Shown: piece after piece, positions 51,072-59,026 of the stretch
Numbering within the stretch: position 1 is the first letter of the stretch
Layout of the letters: every line of letters starts with the position of its first letter
Origin: Bin87 sp963666865
Lineage (GTDB): Bacteria; Chloroflexota; Dehalococcoidia; Lucifugimonadales; UBA3495
Reading direction: 5' to 3'
NCBI GenBank assembly: GCA_963666865.1
Contig: OY763072.1
Span: forward strand, 1,364,001 to 1,428,000
DNA: 64,000 nucleotides
Made by a program: the position numbers and the translations under genes
The notes under the pieces: model-generated
Database searches by the model: none
What the model saw: only the letters and a program-made list of their open reading frames with translations
What the model was told of the DNA's origin: nothing

Positions 51072-54000
51072 ATGATTTCTGCTGCGCATCGGAAACTCGG
51101 CAAGCACGGATTGGCCGCGGCCTTCCTGCTGGTGGCAGCTTTCGCCGCCGCGCTGGCGGTGGTCTGGGCTGCCGCCGGCCCGGCCGGCGCCCAGGAGGAG
51201 ACGCAAGTTCCCGCCAGACCTACTGGTTTTACGATCACCACCGAACCGGGATCGCTGGACGTGGGCGTGGACTGGGACGACGTCAACGGCGCGACCCACT
51301 ACCTGGTCCGCTGGCGCTCGGTGGACAATGGGGAGAAGCTGAACCAGGGTGTGGAGGTGCAGTCCTCCGAAGCCGCCATCGCCATGGCCGATTATGGTGT
51401 CTGGGTGGCGCGGGCCCAGGCCTGCAACGCGGCGGGCTGCGGGAAACCGGCGAACCGGCAGTTCCGCGTGGAACCCGCTCCCGAACCCACTCCTACGCCG
51501 GAACCTACACCAGCACCGACGCCTGAACCAACGCCGGAGCCGCCGCAGACCGTTCCCGGCCGGCCAACCGGGCTGACGATCACTACCCAGCAAGGCTCGC
51601 TGGACGCATCGCCGGACTGGGATGACGTGGACGGGGCGACCGAGTACCTGGTCCGCTGGCGTGTGGCCGGTCCGGGGAACCCGTTGAGTGACGGCATCCG
51701 GCCCCAGTCATCGAGCGTGACCATCACCGTGGCCGACTACGGCGATTGGGTAGTGCGGGTGGAAGCCTGCAACTCCGCCGGCTGCGGCCGGCACCTGGCC
51801 CAAAGGTTCACGGTAGAACCGCCGCCCAACCGCGCCCCGGTGGTGGATGAGGATGCTGAACAGTACGACGGATTCATCGCGTCACTCAACGCCCCGCGGG
51901 GAACCACGGTGCATAAGGGCTTCGCGGGCATCTTCTCCGACCCCGACGGCGACGAACTGACCTACACCGTAACCGTCCCCGACGACCGCACTGACCTGGT
52001 TGACCTGCTGAGCATACCCGAGGGCGCCGAGCAAGTCAGCATCCGGTTGGATGTCGTCGGCGACTGGTCCGCCGTTACTCCCGCGCTGCCCGACCCGCTG
52101 GTGACGGCGGTGACCCTCACCGCCACCGACCCGGACGGTCTGTCCGCGTCCCTGACCGGCTACTTCAGCACCGACTGGGACAGCCAGCCCCGCCTGGAGA
52201 GCGCCGAGCTCGGCGAGGAAACAGAGGCCGGCGACGGCGCGCAGGGTAACAGCGATGGCCGCAGCGCCGCCCAGGGAAACAGCGACGATCGCAAAACCGC
52301 GCGTTCCCGCGTCGCCGCCGCCGAGACGGCCCGACAGTCCCGGTCCAGGACTCCCGCCTGCAACGGCAGCACCGTGGCGGTGACCTTCGACCAGAACCTG
52401 CGGACCAATCCCGCGCCGACGCCGGCGCAGTTCACGGTCAACTTCACCAACAGCGACGGCTCCACCGGGACCATCGGCGTCTGTGGCGTGTCCGTCAACG
52501 GCAATGTCCTCACCCTGACGCTGGACTCGGTGGTGCAGGATAGCCAGACCCTGACCCTGGACTATGTCCACCGCGACGCCAGCCCGCTGAAACGGGGCGC
52601 CGTGGGAGGCGACAGCCTGGACAGCTTCAGCAACCGGCCCATACGAACTTCGCCGCTGCCGGTGGAACTGGTCAAACAAACGGCGGGCACGCTGGTCGGC
52701 AACCTCGGGAAATGGAACGGTAGGGCAGACCCATTCGAGAGCTGGTATCGCAAGGACCTTGCCCAAGGTTTCACCACGGGGAGCCATCGGCACGGCTACA
52801 CGCTGACCGAGGTGAACCTCCGGCTCAGTGTGTCCACTGGGGACGAGCCGAACTTCAGCGTCAGCATCTGCCCCGAAGCCTCCGGCAAGCCGTCCACCCC
52901 CTGTCTGGGTACGCTGACCAAACCCGCGTTAACGGGCACAGTTCATGCAGGCAACGTCTTCAAGTTTTCGGCGTCCGACACAGGCATCGATCTGGTCGCC
53001 AACACGACCTACTTCGTGGTGGTGGACACCGGCCCCGCAGAAGGCTTCCCCAGGATTATCGAGAGCAAAGCTACGAATTCCGATGAAGAGGACGCCGGGG
53101 CGGCGGCGGGCTGGACCATTGCAGACAATGCGTGGACGAGAGCAGACCGCACAGGAGAAAACACGAGCTCCTGGTCAGAAAACAGTAACGCCCATTTACT
53201 TTCCATAGTCGGCACTCCCATCGACCCCTGCCTGTCGTACGTCGAGCTTCGCAATTGGAACGACATCTACGCCGACCACGTCAAGCAATCCCACGCCACT
53301 CGGAGCACCTGGGCCAACGGCTGCGACTCCCGCAGTATGTCCGGCCACCACGCCCGGTACTTCACCTTCACGCTGGCGGCGGAGACCCCGGTGCGGCTGG
53401 AGGCGGAGGGCGCCAACCCCATCAACCCCCGCCTGTTCCTGCGCTCGGGCATCAATAGCGCCCTCCATAGGCAGGGAGCCGGGACGGTCCTCCACGAAGG
53501 AAGTGTGTACGGCAATCCCCTGCGCTCGCGCATCGACGAGACGCTGAGCGCGGGGACCTACACCCTGGAGGTCGCCACCGATAGCCGCCGAGGCGCCGAC
53601 TTCCAATTCAAGCTCTGGGCGGGCACGACGCCCACGCTGCCCACGGCCGCCCAGCTGGCTGGCGCGACGACCAACATCTGGCAGTCTGACCTGAGGGTGC
53701 AGACTGTCACCCGTCTTACGTCCAAACCCGAGGGCTGCACCCCCCGCTTCTCCCCGACTTTCCTTTGCAGAGATGTACTCACTTCCTCCGCCTTCACCTA
53801 CAATGGCGTGACCTATAATATCAATTTGATTCTTAGTGAGCCGTCAGACCTATATGTCTCACTTGACGCGCCGTATCCTCCTGACGCGAGTAGCTGGACG
53901 CTGTACCTCGGTGGTCGGGCGATTAGCTTTGCCAGCGCGAACTTCAGGTCTGGAAGGACAGAGGCGCAATGGGTCGGCGCCAACCTGAATTTGACTCCCG

Positions 54001-55178
54001 GAACTACGGTTTCGATAGCTCTGGCGGTTCCGTTTGAATGCTGGGTGACGATCGACCGGGGAGAGACCGATGCCAGCAGGTGGAATTCGGGCTGCCCTTC
54101 CACAGAGAACCAGGGGAGCTACGCTCGTTACTACACCTACACGCCAACCGCCGACGGCAGTATCACAGCCACCCTGACCTCTCCCGACACCGAGGAGGAG
54201 GTATTCCTGTATGAGGACGGCACGCTGGTCGCGCAGCGCTCCTCGAGCATGTACTCCTCTTGCTATCCGCGGTGCGCCTCCGTCTACTGGCCCGTGAAAG
54301 CGGGGAAGAACTACGTTATTGAGGTAACCACCGACAAACCGGGCCGGACGGGCCACTACCTGCTGGCGCTGCGCGGCTCCAGCGCGGCGAAGCCCAGCGA
54401 CTACGACCCGGCCGGCGCCGAGGTGTCCCCACCTGAGTGCCGGCAGACTGTGCAATTCGGCAAACAGGCAGGCGGCGATTGGACGTGGCCGTGTTACTCG
54501 GTGGACCGGGCAGGCAGGTACGCCCGGTACTACACCTTCACACTGGGGTCAGCGTCCGATGTGGTGGTAGAGCTGTATTCTCCCCAGGTCGCCAATACGC
54601 ACATGTACCTGCGGCAGGGCACGAAGGGATCCGGAGCTGCCGTACTTGAGGCCGTGGACGCGGACGCGCCGGTGCGGACGCGCATCACCGGGAACCTGCC
54701 GGCGGGGACCTACACCGTCGAGGCAGTGGCTACCGACATAGGCGCTGGCGGCGCCTTTACCCTGGTCATCAAGTCGCCGCCGCCGAAGTACACGCCGGCA
54801 GCCCACTGCGTGACCGACCTCGGCACAATCAAACCCTCTTCGGGTAAGGACCGTGCCGGCGAGTGGAGAAGCGGTTCCGGCTGCGGTTCCTACACGTTCG
54901 GCAGCGGCGACGCCCGTTACTACCGGTTCACGCTGACGGGGCGGGGCCGGATTCTGATGGAGCTGGATTCCGATGCGGCCAACTCTTACCTGGTTCTGTA
55001 CGAGGGGAGGTCGTTCAACAAGGCGTCCCTCATCGCTGAGAACGACGACAGTTACTTGGAGAACTCATTCATCGAGGCGACGCTGGGCCCGGGGACCTAC
55101 ACCGCAGAGGCGACGACCAACCCCTACCAGAACCGGAGAACGGGCGAGTACGAGTTCGGCCTGCGCCGGCGGGAGTGA
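51072..55178 (+). CDS. giant secreted surface protein with FnIII and PPC-like repeats
   Basis: Predicted 1368-residue exported protein. Signal peptide (LAAAFLLVAAFAAALAVVWA, cleavage near AGA-Q), FnIII domain (about 47-133), Pro/Thr/Glu linker (about 136-160), second FnIII domain (about 163-250), cadherin-like DPDGDELTYTVT region, a SwmB-like domain (about 425-530), a choice-of-anchor-like beta domain (about 535-700), then four bacterial pre-peptidase-C-like domains, each with a (A/Y)RYYxFTL strand and a AGTYT-E or PAGTYTVEA end. Paired Cys in the later domains suggest disulphides. GGAGG at 51058-51062 is nine bases before ATG 51072. Probably cell-surface adhesion or matrix binding. No anchor motif at the C-terminus. 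Confidence 0.85.
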   Translation: MISAAHRKLGKHGLAAAFLLVAAFAAALAVVWAAAGPAGAQEETQVPARPTGFTITTEPGSLDVGVDWDDVNGATHYLVRWRSVDNGEKLNQGVEVQSSEAAIAMADYGVWVARAQACNAAGCGKPANRQFRVEPAPEPTPTPEPTPAPTPEPTPEPPQTVPGRPTGLTITTQQGSLDASPDWDDVDGATEYLVRWRVAGPGNPLSDGIRPQSSSVTITVADYGDWVVRVEACNSAGCGRHLAQRFTVEPPPNRAPVVDEDAEQYDGFIASLNAPRGTTVHKGFAGIFSDPDGDELTYTVTVPDDRTDLVDLLSIPEGAEQVSIRLDVVGDWSAVTPALPDPLVTAVTLTATDPDGLSASLTGYFSTDWDSQPRLESAELGEETEAGDGAQGNSDGRSAAQGNSDDRKTARSRVAAAETARQSRSRTPACNGSTVAVTFDQNLRTNPAPTPAQFTVNFTNSDGSTGTIGVCGVSVNGNVLTLTLDSVVQDSQTLTLDYVHRDASPLKRGAVGGDSLDSFSNRPIRTSPLPVELVKQTAGTLVGNLGKWNGRADPFESWYRKDLAQGFTTGSHRHGYTLTEVNLRLSVSTGDEPNFSVSICPEASGKPSTPCLGTLTKPALTGTVHAGNVFKFSASDTGIDLVANTTYFVVVDTGPAEGFPRIIESKATNSDEEDAGAAAGWTIADNAWTRADRTGENTSSWSENSNAHLLSIVGTPIDPCLSYVELRNWNDIYADHVKQSHATRSTWANGCDSRSMSGHHARYFTFTLAAETPVRLEAEGANPINPRLFLRSGINSALHRQGAGTVLHEGSVYGNPLRSRIDETLSAGTYTLEVATDSRRGADFQFKLWAGTTPTLPTAAQLAGATTNIWQSDLRVQTVTRLTSKPEGCTPRFSPTFLCRDVLTSSAFTYNGVTYNINLILSEPSDLYVSLDAPYPPDASSWTLYLGGRAISFASANFRSGRTEAQWVGANLNLTPGTTVSIALAVPFECWVTIDRGETDASRWNSGCPSTENQGSYARYYTYTPTADGSITATLTSPDTEEEVFLYEDGTLVAQRSSSMYSSCYPRCASVYWPVKAGKNYVIEVTTDKPGRTGHYLLALRGSSAAKPSDYDPAGAEVSPPECRQTVQFGKQAGGDWTWPCYSVDRAGRYARYYTFTLGSASDVVVELYSPQVANTHMYLRQGTKGSGAAVLEAVDADAPVRTRITGNLPAGTYTVEAVATDIGAGGAFTLVIKSPPPKYTPAAHCVTDLGTIKPSSGKDRAGEWRSGSGCGSYTFGSGDARYYRFTLTGRGRILMELDSDAANSYLVLYEGRSFNKASLIAENDDSYLENSFIEATLGPGTYTAEATTNPYQNRRTGEYEFGLRRRE

Positions 55179-55217
55179 AGCGCCGCCTGTGGTCCTCCTC
55201 CCCCGAGCGGCGGTGCG

Positions 55218-55430
55218 GTGGGCCTGACACGGAAAAGGCCACTATATGGACAGTGGAGGGTTCCTCGCTCCGCATTGCACACCGGCGTCGTCTTCAAAGC
55301 CGCCGCCGTGTGGGAACTGCTGTACGCCGACCGGGCCTATGACTCGCGGCGGCATCGCCAGGAATTGCAGACACGCCACATCCTGTGCGAAAACGCTGCA
55401 AGACGCTCCAGGAGAATGGAAAACCCATGA
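55218..55430 (+). pseudogene. transposase fragment (IS5/IS4-like)
   Basis: Near 55317 the frame reads LYADRAYDSRRHRQELQTRH, then IL. This matches the strand with the second catalytic Asp in IS5-type transposases (L-x-A/G-D-x-x-Y-D-S-x-x-x-R/H). The rest is missing and no inverted repeats are seen. Confidence 0.45.
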
Positions 55431-55433
55431 GCA

Positions 55434-55770
55434 CAACAAGGATCGACGAAACTCCGACCTTTGTGCTGAACGGCCGAATTTTGAGATCGACGTTCCCGCC
55501 GACTGGAACGTTCAACGGTCTGACTGTGATTTCGTGGGTTTCGTATCCGGCAATGGATCAGCGGAACTACAAGCTGTCGTGACAGACCTTCCAGACTTTC
55601 CCGAAGATGTGCGAGCTGCGCTCGACGAAATGCAGTCGCGTTGGGTTCGCGATGTAAGCGACGCCGACGGCAGCGTCAAGAGAGTGCAGCGCCAGATGCT
55701 TCCGATAATTACGTCGATGTATTGGGCGTCCCGGCCAAATCCTGGCCTACGCACGGAAAGCGCGCCGTAG
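55434..55770 (+). pseudogene. possible gene remnant
   Basis: The frame includes PNFEIDVPADWNVQRSDCDF and AELQAVVTDLPDFPEDVRAA, which look like part of a secreted or lipoprotein domain. The start is lost and the end runs out of sense near 55700. No family is assigned. Confidence 0.3.
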
Positions 55771-55869
55771 TCGTCGCGATCGGCAGTTGGGAATTTGGTC
55801 GGCAATTGGTCGGCAAAACGGCAAAAACGGCCCCATTTGGAGCCGCTTCTAAGTAGGAAATTGGGAATT

Positions 55870-55956
55870 TGGTGCCGAAGGTCAGACTCGAACTGACACG
55901 GGAGATTATCCCACCGGTTTTTGAGACCGGCGCGTCTACCATTCCGCCACTTCGGC
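55870..55956 (-). tRNA. tRNA-Leu (anticodon CAA)
   Basis: 87 nt on the minus strand. Acceptor GCCGAAG/CTTCGGC, D-arm with GGAATGGTAGACGCG, anticodon stem CCGGT/ACCGG with loop CTCAAAA (anticodon CAA, reads UUG), a long class II variable arm GGGA-TAATC-TCCC, T-arm GTCAG-TTCGAGT-CTGAC, and an encoded CCA end. It lies between the surface-gene remnants and yqeY; tRNA genes are frequent island borders. Confidence 0.95.
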
Positions 55957-56085
55957 CGGTATTCCAGTATAGCACGGTTGCGCTGAAGGGGGCTGCGTTG
56001 TAGCATTGTCCTCACATTAAACAGCGACTCGCCACCGGTATTCATACCCCATACCAGCGAACGCGACGCGAAAGGCAGCAAGGCG

Positions 56086-56541
56086 ATGGCCAACATCAAG
56101 GACCGGCTGGATGAAGACATCCGCAATACCATGCGCGCCCGGAACCGGGAACGCCTGGATACTTTGCGCTTCCTCAAAAGCCAAATCCAGCTGACGGAAA
56201 AGAACAATCTCAAAGAACTGGACGACGCCGGCGTCACCGACGTCATCGCCAAGCAGGTCAAGGACCGCCGCGAGAGCATTGAGATGTTCGGCCAGGGCGG
56301 ACGGGCCGACCTGGTGGCCAAGGAAGAAACGTCCCTCGCCATCCTGCTGGAATACATGCCCGAGCAGCTCAGCGATGCGGAAATCGAAGCTCTGGCCCGT
56401 CAGGCCGTCGCCGATACCGGCGCCTCCGGGCCCGGCGACCGGGGCAAGGTCATGGGACGCATCATGCCCCAGGTGCGCGGCAAAGCCGACGGCAGCCAGG
56501 TAAACGCCATCGTCTCCCGTATCCTCGAAACGGGCGGCTGA
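56086..56541 (+). CDS. GatB/YqeY domain protein
   Basis: Predicted 151-residue helical protein. MANIKDRLDEDIRNTMRARN, LRFLKSQIQLTEKNNLKELD-like and ILLEYMPEQLSDAEIEALAR are family signatures, as is GDRGKVMGRIMPQVRGKADG near the end. YqeY proteins share the GatB tail domain that contacts tRNA; a role in tRNA-related metabolism is suspected. It is nine bases from purQ, so the two are coupled. Confidence 0.93.
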   Translation: MANIKDRLDEDIRNTMRARNRERLDTLRFLKSQIQLTEKNNLKELDDAGVTDVIAKQVKDRRESIEMFGQGGRADLVAKEETSLAILLEYMPEQLSDAEIEALARQAVADTGASGPGDRGKVMGRIMPQVRGKADGSQVNAIVSRILETGG

Positions 56542-56549
56542 TCCCACAC

Positions 56550-57260
56550 ATGCGTTTCGGCATCCTGGTTTTTCCCGGCACCTGGAGCGACACCGACTGC
56601 CACCACGCCGTCAACGGTGTCCTCGGTCAAGACGCCGATTACGTCTGGCACAAGGAAAGCAGCGTAGCCGGCTACGACGCCATCATCGTCCCCGGCGGGT
56701 TCTCCTACGGCGATTACCTCCGCGCCGGCGCAATTGCACGTTTCTCCCCGGTGATGTCCGCAGTGCGCGACTTCGCCGCCGCCGGCGGCCTGGTCATCGG
56801 CATATGCAACGGCTTCCAGATACTGTGCGAAGCCGGTTTGTTGCCCGGGGCGCTGCGTCGCAATGGTCATCTGGAATACCGCTGCCAGTGGACGCACCTG
56901 CGCACCGAGCGCGTCGATACGCCTTTCAGCAGCCGCTGCCGGGAGGGACAGGCCCTGACCGTTCCGGTGTCCCACGGCGAGGGAAACTACTACGCCGATG
57001 ACGCCACCATCACGCAACTGGAGGAACAGGGCCGCATCCTGTTCCGCTATTGCGAACCGGACGGCGCGGTCACCGAGGCCGCCAATCCCAACGGCTCTGT
57101 GGGCAACATCGCCGGCATCACCAACGAAGGACGCAACGTGCTGGGTATGATGCCCCACCCGGAGCGCAGTTGCGAATTGTTGCTGGGTTCCGACGACGGC
57201 AACCTGATTTTCGGGTCAATGATCGACGCCGGAGCCAGTCAGCCCGTCCCCATTCAATAA
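56550..57260 (+). CDS. purQ: phosphoribosylformylglycinamidine synthase, glutaminase subunit PurQ
   Basis: Predicted 236-residue class I glutamine amidotransferase that supplies ammonia for FGAM synthesis. IIVPGGFSYGDYLRAGAIAR and VIGICNGFQILCEAGLLPGA hold the nucleophile Cys; VSHGEGNYY and MMPHPERSCE hold the catalytic His and Glu. It works with PurL, encoded 1.8 kb downstream, and with PurS, which I do not find here. Confidence 0.95.
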   Translation: MRFGILVFPGTWSDTDCHHAVNGVLGQDADYVWHKESSVAGYDAIIVPGGFSYGDYLRAGAIARFSPVMSAVRDFAAAGGLVIGICNGFQILCEAGLLPGALRRNGHLEYRCQWTHLRTERVDTPFSSRCREGQALTVPVSHGEGNYYADDATITQLEEQGRILFRYCEPDGAVTEAANPNGSVGNIAGITNEGRNVLGMMPHPERSCELLLGSDDGNLIFGSMIDAGASQPVPIQ

Positions 57261-57262
57261 CA

Positions 57263-58180
57263 ATGCTGCTGTCGTTGGGGCTGGCGTGCATCGCCGTGCT
57301 GGGGTTCGGCAGTTCCGCGGTGCTGGCCCGCCTGGGAATGACCGCCACGCGGCCCATGCCGGCGTCCGTGGTATCCCTGGTGGCTTCAACCCTGCTGGCG
57401 GGAACGCTGGCTCTGATTTTTGAATTCGACGCCATCATCGCGCTGCCGGTCATCTCCCTGGTGTGGCTCCTGGGCAACGGCATCCTCACTTATATGGGCG
57501 GACGATCCCAGCAGTACATCGCCATCAGCCTGATCGGCGCATCGCGAGTGACGCCCATCGTGGGCAGCGCCGCGCTGTTCTCCGCGCTGTACGCCATCAC
57601 CCTCACGCGCCTCGGTGTGCCCGGCTTCAACGAGCATTTGACGGTATTGTTGGGCTTGGGGACGGTGGTGGTCGTCACCGGCCTGGCCCTGACCGGAGGC
57701 AACTTCCTCCGCCAGAGCTGGGGCCGCGACTGGAAATCGGTGGCGGGTTACGGCCTGGCGATACTGGCGGCGGCGTGTTACGGCGCATCGACCCTGAGCG
57801 GCCGGGTGTTGAGCATCCAGTTCGGATCGCCGCTGATCATGGCCGCCGGCAGCATGTTCTTCGCCACTCTGGTCCTCTCGCCGGTGTTCGGGAGAGAGGC
57901 TGCCCAAAGGGTCACCGGCTCCGCGAGGGCCACGCTGTTCGTGTTCCTGGGCGGGTTGGCCGCCGCCTGCGCTGTGATGGCAGTCTATTTCGCCGTAACA
58001 CGGGAAGGCTCCAACATCCTGGTCATCGCTCCCATCGTGTCGTGCAACCCGTTAGTAACCCTGCTCATGGCCCGCCTGTTCCTGCGCCAAAGCGAAACCG
58101 TCACCAGGGAGTTGGTCATCGGCACGCTGCTGGCGGTGGGCGGCGTGGCCATGGTGGTGGTTGGCGGCCTTATCGGATGA
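57263..58180 (+). CDS. DMT/EamA family transporter
   Basis: Predicted 305-residue membrane protein with about ten helices in two EamA halves. The second half begins near KSVAGYGLAILAAACYGAST. Family features are a conserved Pro near the fourth helix (GASRVTPIVGSAALF) and the C-terminal IGTLLAVGGVAMVVVGGL. It starts two bases after the purQ stop, so it is cotranscribed. Substrate unknown; purine or metabolite export is a guess from context. Confidence 0.88.
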   Translation: MLLSLGLACIAVLGFGSSAVLARLGMTATRPMPASVVSLVASTLLAGTLALIFEFDAIIALPVISLVWLLGNGILTYMGGRSQQYIAISLIGASRVTPIVGSAALFSALYAITLTRLGVPGFNEHLTVLLGLGTVVVVTGLALTGGNFLRQSWGRDWKSVAGYGLAILAAACYGASTLSGRVLSIQFGSPLIMAAGSMFFATLVLSPVFGREAAQRVTGSARATLFVFLGGLAAACAVMAVYFAVTREGSNILVIAPIVSCNPLVTLLMARLFLRQSETVTRELVIGTLLAVGGVAMVVVGGLIG

Positions 58181-58234
58181 ATCTGGCTGAACCTCCGTTT
58201 GCGAATGGCGCCACGTGCTGATAGAATAATGGCA

Positions 58235-58306
58235 GTCCCGTTGGGATGCTAGAAATACGACCCATTGGGGTCATTAGCAGTCCGGCCCCATTGGGGTCAT
58301 TAGCAG
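58235..58306. repeat. 26-bp tandem repeat, about three units
   Basis: CCCATTGGGGTCATTAGCAG occurs at 58261-58280 and 58287-58306; a diverged unit (CCCGTTGGGATGCTAGAA) starts near 58237. Each unit has a GACCC/GGGGTC-like inverted core. It lies just ahead of the NYN gene and may be a leader structure or binding array. Confidence 0.75.
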
Positions 58307-58345
58307 GGTCTCGTGAGAGGCCCTGATTTTTGTTGGAGTTGCCTG

Positions 58346-59026
58346 ATGCCAGAATCATATATTGGGTTTGTTGATGTTGGATTCCTGCATGCCGTTGGCG
58401 CCAACGTGCTGAAACAAAGACGCGGCTCCATTAACCCCGATGCGGCTACTACTGCCCAGTGGCTTCGAGACCTCGCGGAGAAACATATCGTTGGTCAATC
58501 TTTCCTGCGTGCATATTGGTACGATGGCGCTTTTGATCCTTCGCATCGAGATTACCGCGGTCAGAGGACATACTTCAATGGGATTGCAGCAACACCGGGC
58601 ATACAGTTGCGACTTGGGCATGTTGCTGAACGCCCCAACCAACTTGCTGAACCAATAAGGCAGGCCATCGCCGATGCCGCAAAAGAGATCGGCAGCGAGC
58701 CTTCTCGGTTGCTGGAAGCCTTTGATAGGCTGTGGACATTTCGTCCGGAGCGTCAACAAAAGGGCGTTGACACCCTGATTGCGCTGGACATGGTTCGTCT
58801 GGCCAGTCGTTCAGTTTACGCAACAGCTGTGCTCATTGCAGGCGACCGGGATCTCGCGGAGGCTATCAGAACCGCCCAAGACCATGGAGTACGGATAATA
58901 ATTGCCACGCCAGACCGCCAAAGCGTCGCGCAGGAAGTTTCTCAGCTTGCCGACGACATTATCGATATCCCGGCTTCTGATGTCCGCTCAATGTTCAGGC
59001 CACGTCAGCAACGGACAAACCAGTGA
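58346..59026 (+). CDS. NYN domain protein (PIN-like RNase)
   Basis: Predicted 226-residue protein. SYIGFVDVGFLHAVG has the first catalytic Asp (D10), KGVDTLIALDMVRLA has the second acidic cluster and AVLIAGDRDLAEAIRTAQ has the third (D-R-D), the NYN/LabA metal-binding triad. TTGGAG precedes ATG 58346. The stop overlaps the GTG of purL (GTGA), so the NYN gene and purL are translationally coupled. Likely RNase acting in RNA turnover; why it travels with purine synthesis is unclear. Confidence 0.85.
   Translation: MPESYIGFVDVGFLHAVGANVLKQRRGSINPDAATTAQWLRDLAEKHIVGQSFLRAYWYDGAFDPSHRDYRGQRTYFNGIAATPGIQLRLGHVAERPNQLAEPIRQAIADAAKEIGSEPSRLLEAFDRLWTFRPERQQKGVDTLIALDMVRLASRSVYATAVLIAGDRDLAEAIRTAQDHGVRIIIATPDRQSVAQEVSQLADDIIDIPASDVRSMFRPRQQRTNQ

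Noticed and set aside
58235..58306. CRISPR array
   Set aside because: Units are directly adjacent with no unique spacers and no cas genes nearby.
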